NCBI GenBank assembly: GCA_002712575.1
Contig: PATZ01000039.1
Location: forward strand, 4,000-14,663
From: Methanobacteriota archaeon
GTDB taxonomy: Archaea; Thermoplasmatota; Poseidoniia; Poseidoniales; Thalassarchaeaceae
Direction of reading: 5' to 3'
DNA: 10,664 nt
The notes beneath the pieces are model-generated. The model searched no databases. It saw only the letters and a program-made list of their open reading frames with translations, and was not told the DNA's origin. The position numbers were made by a program, and so were the translations under genes. Positions 1-5,835 of the stretch are shown in pieces. Within the stretch, counting starts at the first letter, position 1. Every line of letters starts with the position of its first letter.

Positions 1-1037
1 CCAAAAACTACCTCTGATAATAATCCAACTAATCCTCTTCCTTCCCAAGAATTTAGAGTCTTACTAATTGATAATAGTCCTTTTCTTTGTGGTTCAGATA
101 ATTTTTCTTCCCCAGTTTTAGTTATTTCAAAATTTGAATCGCCAGGAATATGGCTTATCAAACCTGAACGAGAAGCTCGTCTTAAGGCCAATTCAGCCTC
201 TGCACTAGTTGGAACAACAATGCCTCCATTTGTTTTTACTACTTCTTGTAATTCTAACCAAGATTCTTGAGACACTGAATCTGCTTTGTTTGCTGCAACA
301 GAAATAGGAAAAAGTTCGGATCTAATTGCTGAAGCAATAGTCGTCAATTCCTCTGTTCCCCATTCCCAAGGAACTCCGGCATCTGGAAATTTTTCATGGA
401 CAGCCGTCAAACCTAATGAAACATGTACTTCTTTAGCCCCTACACCGGATAATTGATCTAAAAGGTAGAGAGAAATTGCCTTTTCTCCTTCAGATTGAAC
501 TCTCCTTGCACCGCGTTGCCAACCTGAACTAATTATTCCAGTTATCCAAGCATCTAATTCTTTGAGTAAAAAATGATATTCTTCCAAAGGCGTTGATCCT
601 CCTGTACCGATCGGATTACCCTCAATATCCGTTGAACCTGAAGCATCTACAATTTGTATTAATGCATCACATCTCGCTAAATCTGAAAGGAATTGATTTC
701 CTCTCCCTCTTCCTTCATGTGCACCGGGCACCAGTCCTGCAACATCAATCAGTGTAACTGGGACTAATCTAGTGAAGCCGACGCATGAACCAGAATTAGG
801 AGAACAAATACTTCCTTTTCTTTCATCATTATTTCCAATATCCAGTTTTCCTTCTTTTTCCTTTTTTAATCTCAACTGAGAACATGGACAATTATCAAGT
901 AAGGGTAACCAAGCTATTCCGACATTTGGATCGATAGTAGTAAAAGGATAATTTGCTATTTCTACTGGTTTTTCGGTTAAGGCAGAGAAGGATGTAGATT
1001 TACCAACATTCGGCTTTCCAACTAATCCAATGCGCAT
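1..1037 (-). CDS. ychF: YchF/Obg-family translation-associated GTPase, archaeal type (partial, C-terminus off the left edge)
   Basis: P-loop GTPase of the Obg/HflX superfamily, YchF branch; the family is cytosolic and associates with ribosomes. About 345 residues are visible; the archaeal family is usually near 400, and the missing end should hold the C-terminal TGS domain. Seen: Walker A GKPNVGKST at residues 7-15, Switch II/G3 region DVAGLVPGAHEGRGRGNQF at about 98-116, the family signature VDASGSTD at about 130-137, and G4 motif NKAD at 250-253. Bacterial YchF has a degenerate G4 and prefers ATP; the intact NKxD here predicts GTP. Four cysteines (C50, C52, C78, C85) sit in the insert before Switch II, as in archaeal homologues, and may bind metal; the spacer between the pairs is long and charged. 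The ATG at 1037 places Walker A at the usual distance from the N-terminus. An ATG at 1048 is out of frame. The gene starts 21 bases after the oxidase-like gene, so it is probably cotranscribed. No strong SD is visible. Confidence 0.93.
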   Translation of the reverse strand, partial: MRIGLVGKPNVGKSTSFSALTEKPVEIANYPFTTIDPNVGIAWLPLLDNCPCSQLRLKKEKEGKLDIGNNDERKGSICSPNSGSCVGFTRLVPVTLIDVAGLVPGAHEGRGRGNQFLSDLARCDALIQIVDASGSTDIEGNPIGTGGSTPLEEYHFLLKELDAWITGIISSGWQRGARRVQSEGEKAISLYLLDQLSGVGAKEVHVSLGLTAVHEKFPDAGVPWEWGTEELTTIASAIRSELFPISVAANKADSVSQESWLELQEVVKTNGGIVVPTSAEAELALRRASRSGLISHIPGDSNFEITKTGEEKLSEPQRKGLLSISKTLNSWEGRGLVGLLSEVVF

Positions 1038-1058
1038 AATATGACCATAAAATAGAAA

Positions 1059-2741
1059 TCATTCTTCTTCAGTGTGAAGTGGAGTGGGTTTTCCAGATTC
1101 ATTACTTTCGAATGTGGGTACTACTTCAGTATCTAATACTGCTCCACTCGCTAAAATCTTACGAATAGAGGTAGTTGAAGTCAACGGATATGAAGTAGGA
1201 GCAAATGTTGTCTCAGATATACTCACTTGAGAATTTACCTTATCTCCTCTATATAATCCACTTACAATATTGGTAGCATGGAATATTGCTCCCAAAACAG
1301 TACCATAGAAAATTACTGAACCAGCTTTCCTCATAGTTTGAGAAAGTGTACTAGGATCTTCAACAAGGGCTTCCGCCAATGCAAGATCAGTGATGTCTGA
1401 TATTAGTGTAAGAACTAATCCTAGTATAGCTCCTCCAGATAACATCCAAAATGCCATTCTAGCTCTATTTTGTGAAAGCGGATATCTTCCACTAGCTGGA
1501 GGCAATACTTGTAATGCTGCACCCAAAGTTAGTGGGATAAAAACAGTCCAGATAGTCATTAATTGAATTATATTAGAAATCCCAGTAAGTTCATTTACTC
1601 CACTTAGATAGTCGGTTTGTAAAAATAAAGATCCAATACCTAACGGAAGTAGCATCCAAGCACCAAAATTTATTTCTGGAATACCTGCTGAATCTGGGTT
1701 TTCTACAAAGGTATCAGTACCACGAAGTGTGATTAATATGTTTGATGATAACGCTATTATTGGAATTATGGCTAATGCCATCAAAAAAGATCCAATTACA
1801 TTATCTTGATTTGTAATAACTAATTCCGCTGTTGATAATCCAAGCATATCTACAGCCATTACTGGGTGAACGTCTCCGAGTGGGTTAATTGTAAATAATG
1901 TTCCAAATATAACTACACCTGCAACGGTTCTTGACCATAATGCATTTCCAGATCCATAACTAGCTGAATAAAGTGATATTCCAGCTATTGATGAAAACCA
2001 GAATGTAGCACCAAATAGATGGTATGCCAACCATTGACCAATTCCTTCATCATAAGCACCACTAACAAATATAGATATGATAGCAATTGGTGTACCAATT
2101 AATCCAAAGATAATCAACCAACCTGGTGTTGCCAATGAGACATCTGAATTTGCTTTAGTGAGTAATTGATTGGCTGTAATAGCGGTGGCAACAAGCAAAT
2201 TTACTGCTGTTCCAATTAAAATAATATCTAAACCAAAAATTTCGCTACTTTGAGAGCCAATGATGAGAATTATTACTGATATTGTCCATAAAAAAGAAGT
2301 TAAGACAGCGTTCTTCTCACTTGCTAAATCGACTTCCAATAATGAAGGAAGTATATGTAATCCTGAGCCAATAATGAACATTCCGACTGCTCCAAATAAT
2401 GCAGCAAATTTACCTGCATAGAAAAGTTCTGATGAAAGAGCATTGTATCCCCAAGCTTCCAAACTATGCAGAGCAATTGGATCATGTCCAAGCCAAAGTC
2501 CTATGAAAGTAAGAGTTGCAGAGACGAATAACCAAATCGTTCCTTGAATAATCCAAATCTTTGACCCAGAACCTTTTCTTCCTTCTACAAGATCTGAACC
2601 GGGCCCTAACGCCTTCTCGAGCATGAACATAGTCAAGCCACGTACAACTTCTCCTAGTACACCAAGACCTCTTTGAATTAGAATATAAGAAATAATAATG
2701 AATCCCCAAAAAATCACTAAAGTTGATAATATTGTATCCAT
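1059..2741 (-). CDS. Heme-copper oxidase subunit I-like polytopic membrane protein lacking heme ligands
   Basis: This is a 560-aa integral membrane protein with about 12-13 hydrophobic helices and a hydrophilic tail from about 497. Landmarks match heme-copper oxidase subunit I, especially cbb3 CcoN. QWLAYH (236-241) corresponds to QWWYGH of CcoN, which places H241 at the first Cu-B ligand. GDVHPVMAVD (289-298) corresponds to the HH-containing loop, which places H292 at one of the next two and V291 at the other. VLPPASGR (412-419) corresponds to the IPWLWGR end of helix X. In contrast, the helix II heme ligand falls on F116 (ALFGAVGMF) and the helix X HxH pair falls on I392-Q393-L394. The cross-linked tyrosine is also not apparent. 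Family membership is likely, but heme-based oxygen reduction is unlikely; the real role is unknown. The start is an ATG with SD GAGGT overlapping the stop of the 92-aa gene, which points to coupled translation. No subunit II, cytochrome c or assembly gene is nearby. A very divergent transporter is the main alternative. Confidence 0.75.
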   Translation of the reverse strand: MDTILSTLVIFWGFIIISYILIQRGLGVLGEVVRGLTMFMLEKALGPGSDLVEGRKGSGSKIWIIQGTIWLFVSATLTFIGLWLGHDPIALHSLEAWGYNALSSELFYAGKFAALFGAVGMFIIGSGLHILPSLLEVDLASEKNAVLTSFLWTISVIILIIGSQSSEIFGLDIILIGTAVNLLVATAITANQLLTKANSDVSLATPGWLIIFGLIGTPIAIISIFVSGAYDEGIGQWLAYHLFGATFWFSSIAGISLYSASYGSGNALWSRTVAGVVIFGTLFTINPLGDVHPVMAVDMLGLSTAELVITNQDNVIGSFLMALAIIPIIALSSNILITLRGTDTFVENPDSAGIPEINFGAWMLLPLGIGSLFLQTDYLSGVNELTGISNIIQLMTIWTVFIPLTLGAALQVLPPASGRYPLSQNRARMAFWMLSGGAILGLVLTLISDITDLALAEALVEDPSTLSQTMRKAGSVIFYGTVLGAIFHATNIVSGLYRGDKVNSQVSISETTFAPTSYPLTSTTSIRKILASGAVLDTEVVPTFESNESGKPTPLHTEEE

Positions 2742-2747
2742 TTTAAA

Positions 2748-2752
2748 ACCTC
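2748..2752 (-). promoter_or_regulatory. Shine-Dalgarno site of the oxidase-like gene
   Basis: GAGGT on the minus strand lies 6 bases upstream of the ATG at 2741 and overlaps the TGA of the preceding 92-aa gene. This arrangement suits translational coupling of the two membrane proteins and fixes the start codon. Confidence 0.7.
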
Positions 2753-3029
2753 ACTCAATGGTTGCCTCTGTAAGAATAGTGCCTAGAATAGCAAATGCGC
2801 CAATCATAGCACCCAGTATGAAGAACCAAATTCCTGAATCAAATACACCCTCGAACATGGGCAGAAGAGAAGAAAGAACAGGTAAATCTTGTCCAGGATA
2901 TAATATATTATATATTACTAAGAAAATTAGTGCTGCTACAAAACCAATTACTAAAATTACCCATGAAGAAGATGGTTCCTTCTCACCTTGCAGAAACTGA
3001 CCTATTTTACCTGAACCGTCATTAGACAT
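2751..3029 (-). CDS. Small two-helix membrane protein encoded directly upstream of the oxidase-like protein
   Basis: A 92-aa protein of no family I recognise. It has a polar N-terminus (about residues 1-20, no signal peptide) and two hydrophobic segments at about 22-43 (start WVILVIGFVAALIF) and 66-90 (start GIWFFILGAMIGAFAILG). A 22-residue loop joins them. It has no cysteine or histidine, so it cannot itself provide common heme or copper ligands. The gene ends 9 bases before the oxidase-like gene, whose SD overlaps this stop, so the two are almost certainly translated together. By position it may be an accessory subunit, comparable in size to small CcoQ/CcoH-type oxidase subunits, but no sequence similarity supports naming it so. 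The ATG is preceded by SD GGTG with 5-base spacing, and that SD lies in the potential RNA fold described separately. Confidence 0.8.
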   Translation of the reverse strand: MSNDGSGKIGQFLQGEKEPSSSWVILVIGFVAALIFLVIYNILYPGQDLPVLSSLLPMFEGVFDSGIWFFILGAMIGAFAILGTILTEATIE

Positions 3030-3034
3030 TGCGA

Positions 3035-3111
3035 CACCACATACATCCCACCGCGTAGGACATGCTTAACCACTGAAGATTGCCCCTTAAGCATTAGGAG
3101 AAAGATGTGGT
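3035..3111 (-). promoter_or_regulatory. Putative structured leader (three-way junction) covering the SD of the 92-aa gene
   Basis: Read on the minus strand, ACCACAT (3111-3105) is the exact complement of ATGTGGT (3042-3036), which forms a 7-bp closing stem. Inside it lie ATGCTTAA (3094-3087) paired with TTAAGCAT (3069-3062), 8 bp with a 17-base loop, and directly after it GTCCTAC (3061-3055) paired with GTGGGAT (3051-3045), 7 pairs including two G-U, with loop GCG. The closing stem contains the GGT of SD GGTG (3038-3035) used by the ATG at 3029, so the folded form would hinder initiation. The layout resembles a cis-regulatory RNA, but no known riboswitch class is recognised. It could also be the 3' end structure of the RaSEA transcript, or chance. 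Confidence 0.4.
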
Positions 3112-3120
3112 TGCTTTGGC

Positions 3121-4272
3121 TCATGGGGCACGAACGGTATCAGTTCTGGAAGATCTACGATCTAATCCAGAACCAAGAGAAATTGGAAGATTATTATCAT
3201 TGAAAATTTCGACATCCCAGACCTTTTTACACGAACAATCAATACCTGAAAATTCTTCTAAGTTACTAGATACGGAATATCTTTCTATTGCTGCAACAAC
3301 ATCTTCATCACAAGAACCACAATTGTGGGCTCCCCTTATTCTACCTCCGGCAGTTGGATGTACAATAGTGCGACAATCCAGTTGTGAAATTTCTGAATGA
3401 GTTTTTTCAATCATATCTACCAAAGACCATAACCAAGGTGGCCTAAATTCTCTATTTCTAAATAAACGATCTACGATTGTACTTCTTTGAATATTCATAG
3501 GGTTAATTGAAACCTCATCAGAAAGAGGAGCTACTTGCTTAACCCATTCTATTGTATGATTTAATGCATCACCTTCTGACATAAATGGTGGTTTAAAAAT
3601 TAAATATGTTTTAACTCTAAGGCTGTTTTCTCTAAGCAAATCAACTGCTTTATGCCATTGTTTAGTGGAAAATCCTTTATTTACATGAAATCTTAACACA
3701 GTATCGTCATATGCTTCAAGGCCTAAAGCAATTGTACAACCTGGGTGTTTTTTGGCTAGCCATGCAATTTTTTTTGGATAACATAATTGTGCTTGAGCTT
3801 CGACTACTAAGTGTATTTTTCTTTCAAAGGTTTCAACTAAAACTGATTCTTGGAAATCGACAGGAATTTCTTGATCCTCAAAAAAAGTCCCTGATGTATA
3901 TACTTTAATCATCTTACATCCGTCAAAATCATTGGTTTGCCGCTTAGCCTCTTCCCATTGAGCAAAAAGATTTGCTGAGGTAACATCATCCCTTACATCA
4001 TTAAAATATCCACAAAATGTACATCCAGATTTCCACCACCAAACACAACCCTTAGTTCTAAGAATAACTGTAGCAGCAGTACAGGGCGTTCCATCGGGTA
4101 AATTTTCTGGAGTTTTGTAAACTATAGCTGGCTTATCTGCATCCCATGATTCTCTTCTTGAAATTGAATATGGAGTATTTTCTGGAGCTTTGACTAGATG
4201 ATGTATTTTAATGGCTTTTTTACCATCTCCAAGTAAGCCAGATGCCATAGCCATAATTGATGCGTGGGCCAT
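3121..4272 (-). CDS. raSEA: Archaeosine biosynthesis radical SAM protein RaSEA (Elp3-like family)
   Basis: In archaea, ArcS attaches lysine to preQ0 at position 15 of the tRNA D-loop, and RaSEA, a radical SAM enzyme, then converts the adduct to archaeosine. This 383-aa protein is near the family's usual length. Its iron-sulfur motif is C76-x7-C84-x2-C87 within RTKGCVWWWKSGCTFCGY, typical of this subfamily, in which the first spacing is longer than CxxxCxxC. Further family features are GLEAYDD (184-190), the central TIM-barrel strands, and a C-terminal cysteine block: C300, HNCGSCD at 316-322, and DCSCKKVW at 345-352, which may hold a second metal. The last 25 or so residues form a polar tail. 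The start at 4272 is an ATG; M7 and M9 are alternatives, and no clear SD precedes any of them. The gene is transcribed divergently from the acyltransferase and lies upstream of the 92-aa gene. I see no ArcS or tRNA gene nearby. Confidence 0.88.
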   Translation of the reverse strand: MAHASIMAMASGLLGDGKKAIKIHHLVKAPENTPYSISRRESWDADKPAIVYKTPENLPDGTPCTAATVILRTKGCVWWWKSGCTFCGYFNDVRDDVTSANLFAQWEEAKRQTNDFDGCKMIKVYTSGTFFEDQEIPVDFQESVLVETFERKIHLVVEAQAQLCYPKKIAWLAKKHPGCTIALGLEAYDDTVLRFHVNKGFSTKQWHKAVDLLRENSLRVKTYLIFKPPFMSEGDALNHTIEWVKQVAPLSDEVSINPMNIQRSTIVDRLFRNREFRPPWLWSLVDMIEKTHSEISQLDCRTIVHPTAGGRIRGAHNCGSCDEDVVAAIERYSVSSNLEEFSGIDCSCKKVWDVEIFNDNNLPISLGSGLDRRSSRTDTVRAP

Positions 4273-4314
4273 TTGGTCTTGATACTGCCGTAGGTTACTA
4301 AATTATACATTAAC

Positions 4315-4325
4315 GAAAATATACT
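4315..4325 (-). promoter_or_regulatory. Candidate TATA box for RaSEA
   Basis: On the minus strand AGTATATTTTC lies in the 122-base divergent gap. A transcript starting about 25 bases further on would have a leader of about 20 bases before the ATG at 4272. This is based on composition and spacing only; no convincing BRE element was confirmed. Confidence 0.3.
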
Positions 4326-4336
4326 ATGAAAGTCTG

Positions 4337-4345
4337 TTATTTTAT
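4337..4345 (+). promoter_or_regulatory. Candidate TATA box for the acyltransferase gene
   Basis: TTATTTTAT on the plus strand is followed by about 50 bases before the ATG at 4395. A start site 25 bases downstream would leave a leader of about 25 bases that contains the SD. The rest of the gap (4273-4394) shows no gene or clear repeat. Confidence 0.28.
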
Positions 4346-4383
4346 CCCGAAACATCTTCTCTGAACACTCTCACGGACTATTA

Positions 4384-4389
4384 GAGGTG
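4384..4389 (+). promoter_or_regulatory. Strong Shine-Dalgarno site (GAGGTG) of the acyltransferase gene
   Basis: GAGGTG lies 5 bases before the ATG at 4395 and matches the archaeal 16S 3' end. It is the best SD in the window and fixes this start codon. Confidence 0.75.
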
Positions 4390-4394
4390 TACCA

Positions 4395-5120
4395 ATGAAG
4401 GCATTCATTATCATTCAAAATTTTTTAACAGCACTAGTAATACCAATCTTCGCCACTATAATTGGATTTACAGCTATTCCTGCTTTAGCATTATTTAATT
4501 ATGGATATCAAATTTCTACTTCAAATACTGAAAATTACTTCTTGGAATTGATGGGGATTGGAGTTTCTCTTGGATTATTTATTATGGCTTGGGGTATTAG
4601 TTTAGTGATATTTAGCGGTTTTATGGCAGGTCTTTTGAGGCCGAGACTGGCACCGGGGAGATATCCATTACAATCGTTTGTTACAATTCAATGGGCATGG
4701 TCAATGATTTTTCATAAGGCTGCTTTATTTTTCTTACCTAATCTAGTTCCTTCTTTTATTGGAAATACTTACTACAGGCTTTCTGGGGCAAAAATTGGTA
4801 GAGGTGCACAAATAAATACCCCAAACGTTAATGATTGTGGATCAGTTACAATTGGAGAAAGAGTAGTAATAGGGGGAAAGGCGGTAATTAATGCTCATCT
4901 TACTGAAAAAGGAGAATTAGTTATGGCTCCAGTAGTTATTGGAAATGATGCACTTATCGGTACTGAATCAATTATTCAACCAGGGTGTACGATTGGAGAA
5001 GGTGCTGTTATAGCATCAAGAGCAGTTGTACCTAAATGGACTAATGTGCCTGCAGGAGAAATTTGGGGCGGATTACCAGCAAAATGTATCCGTTTAGCAG
5101 ATGGTTCAAAACCGGAATAG
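4395..5120 (+). CDS. Membrane-anchored left-handed beta-helix (hexapeptide) acyltransferase-like protein
   Basis: A 241-aa protein in two parts. Two hydrophobic segments (about 5-35 and 50-80) form a membrane anchor. After an amphipathic linker that includes RPRLAPGRYPLQS (82-94), hexapeptide repeats of the left-handed beta-helix fold run from about 132 to 225: AKIGRGAQI, VTIGERVVIGGKAVI, VVIGNDALIGTESII, CTIGEGAVI. The end WGGLPAKCIR is the usual cap of these transferases. H168 in NAHLT is a candidate catalytic histidine. The order (membrane helices, YRLSGAKIG, repeats, GLPAK cap) resembles the C-terminal membrane/beta-helix region of large bacterial non-ribosomal-peptide-synthetase-like Pls/PosA-type proteins, here as a free-standing protein. 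The acceptor is not visible; a lipid, polar headgroup or surface sugar at the inner membrane face is plausible. It is the only plus-strand gene and probably has its own promoter. Confidence 0.78.
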   Translation: MKAFIIIQNFLTALVIPIFATIIGFTAIPALALFNYGYQISTSNTENYFLELMGIGVSLGLFIMAWGISLVIFSGFMAGLLRPRLAPGRYPLQSFVTIQWAWSMIFHKAALFFLPNLVPSFIGNTYYRLSGAKIGRGAQINTPNVNDCGSVTIGERVVIGGKAVINAHLTEKGELVMAPVVIGNDALIGTESIIQPGCTIGEGAVIASRAVVPKWTNVPAGEIWGGLPAKCIRLADGSKPE

Positions 5121-5124
5121 GTGT

Positions 5125-5781
5125 TTATTCTGTTTCGTCAGAATCTTCTGATTTTTCTTCCGAAGCTTGTTCTTTAACGGCATCAAGAGCTTCATTCATA
5201 CGATCTTTGAATGTATCTTGCTTTTGCCGGAACTCAGCCATAGCTTGTACTGCACTGTCTATCATCTCATATCTAGTTTGAATAGCTTCATTGAGGTTTT
5301 CAAATAATTGCATATGCTGAACATACCAATCATCTCTTGCAGACATTTCAGTAGTTGCTGTTTGTAAAGCTTCATCTAGTTCTTCGGCTACTTCGAAAAC
5401 ACGACCTAGCCTTGCTTTTTCTCTGGAATACATTTCTTCTGTTTTCTCTAGTTTTGGTTCAAGATGTTCTATAGTTTTATTTGCCTTGGCACGCTCTAAT
5501 TCCATTGCTCTCAAACGCTCATCTTTCTCATCTAGAAGTGCTTGAATTCCTTCTTTTTCAATTTCACTATTTACAGCCTCTTTTTCTAAAACTTCAATAA
5601 TAGCTTGTAATTCTTCATTTAGCTTTGATGATTCATTATATGCAATATATAATTTTTCTAATCTATCATTTGCTATTCTCAAATCCTCTTCTAAATTTAC
5701 TGAAGATGGAGCGTTTGGTTCAGGAAAACCGATTCCATTTTCGCCTTCGTTCATGTCTGTCTCGATATGTTCCACAGCCAC
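5125..5781 (-). CDS. Acidic coiled-coil protein of unknown function
   Basis: A 218-aa, highly charged and largely helical protein that I cannot assign to a family. A disordered acidic N-terminus (about 1-28) precedes long heptad-like stretches rich in E, K and L (about 30-140), a short aromatic break DDWYVQHMQLFENL (150-163), a further helix (164-205) and a very acidic tail (EEKSEDSDETE). No cysteine, membrane segment or signal peptide is present. It could be a structural or scaffolding protein; similarity to SMC or prefoldin-type helices would be compositional only. The start is GTG at 5781, the first possible start after the in-frame TGA at 5823. ATG at 5754 (residue 10) is an alternative and neither has a clear SD. 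The gene follows the M20 peptidase gene after 54 bases and converges with the acyltransferase gene, 4 bases apart. Confidence 0.75.
   Translation of the reverse strand: MAVEHIETDMNEGENGIGFPEPNAPSSVNLEEDLRIANDRLEKLYIAYNESSKLNEELQAIIEVLEKEAVNSEIEKEGIQALLDEKDERLRAMELERAKANKTIEHLEPKLEKTEEMYSREKARLGRVFEVAEELDEALQTATTEMSARDDWYVQHMQLFENLNEAIQTRYEMIDSAVQAMAEFRQKQDTFKDRMNEALDAVKEQASEEKSEDSDETE
5138..5156 (+). terminator. Possible terminator of the acyltransferase transcript
   Basis: TCAGA (5138-5142) and TCTGA (5147-5151) can pair around a 4-base loop and are followed directly by TTTTT. The site lies 18 bases past the stop of the plus-strand gene, inside the convergent coiled-coil gene. The short stem is also explained by codons for the acidic tail, so this is weak. 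In archaea the oligo-T run alone may be enough. Confidence 0.28.
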
Positions 5782-5823
5782 ATCTGATTTAACATCGGCG
5801 GAATTAATATCCTTCTTGCGTCA

Positions 5824-5834
5824 AAAAATATAAT
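5824..5834 (-). promoter_or_regulatory. Candidate TATA box for the coiled-coil gene
   Basis: TTATATTTTTT on the minus strand lies in the 54-base gap after the peptidase stop. A start site about 25 bases on would fall 20-odd bases before the GTG at 5781. The gene may thus have its own promoter as well as read-through from the peptidase gene. Confidence 0.3.
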
Positions 5835-5835
5835 T

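Noticed and set aside
1059..2741. Plain annotation as a functional cbb3-type cytochrome c oxidase subunit I.
   Set aside because: The fold signatures match, but the heme ligands in helices II and X are missing in the alignment, so catalytic function is not supported.
3014..3086. tRNA-like stretch on the minus strand (GGGGCAA followed by AGTGGTTAAG, resembling acceptor and D-loop).
   Set aside because: No matching TTGCCCC 3' acceptor strand at tRNA distance, no TTCRANY T-loop with pairing stems, and no U before the would-be anticodon. The 7-bp stem at 3036-3111 also fails as an acceptor because no T-arm adjoins it on either strand.
5751..5783. ATG at 5783 on the minus strand as a start for the coiled-coil gene.
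   Set aside because: It is out of frame with the coiled-coil protein and reads only 10 codons before a stop.
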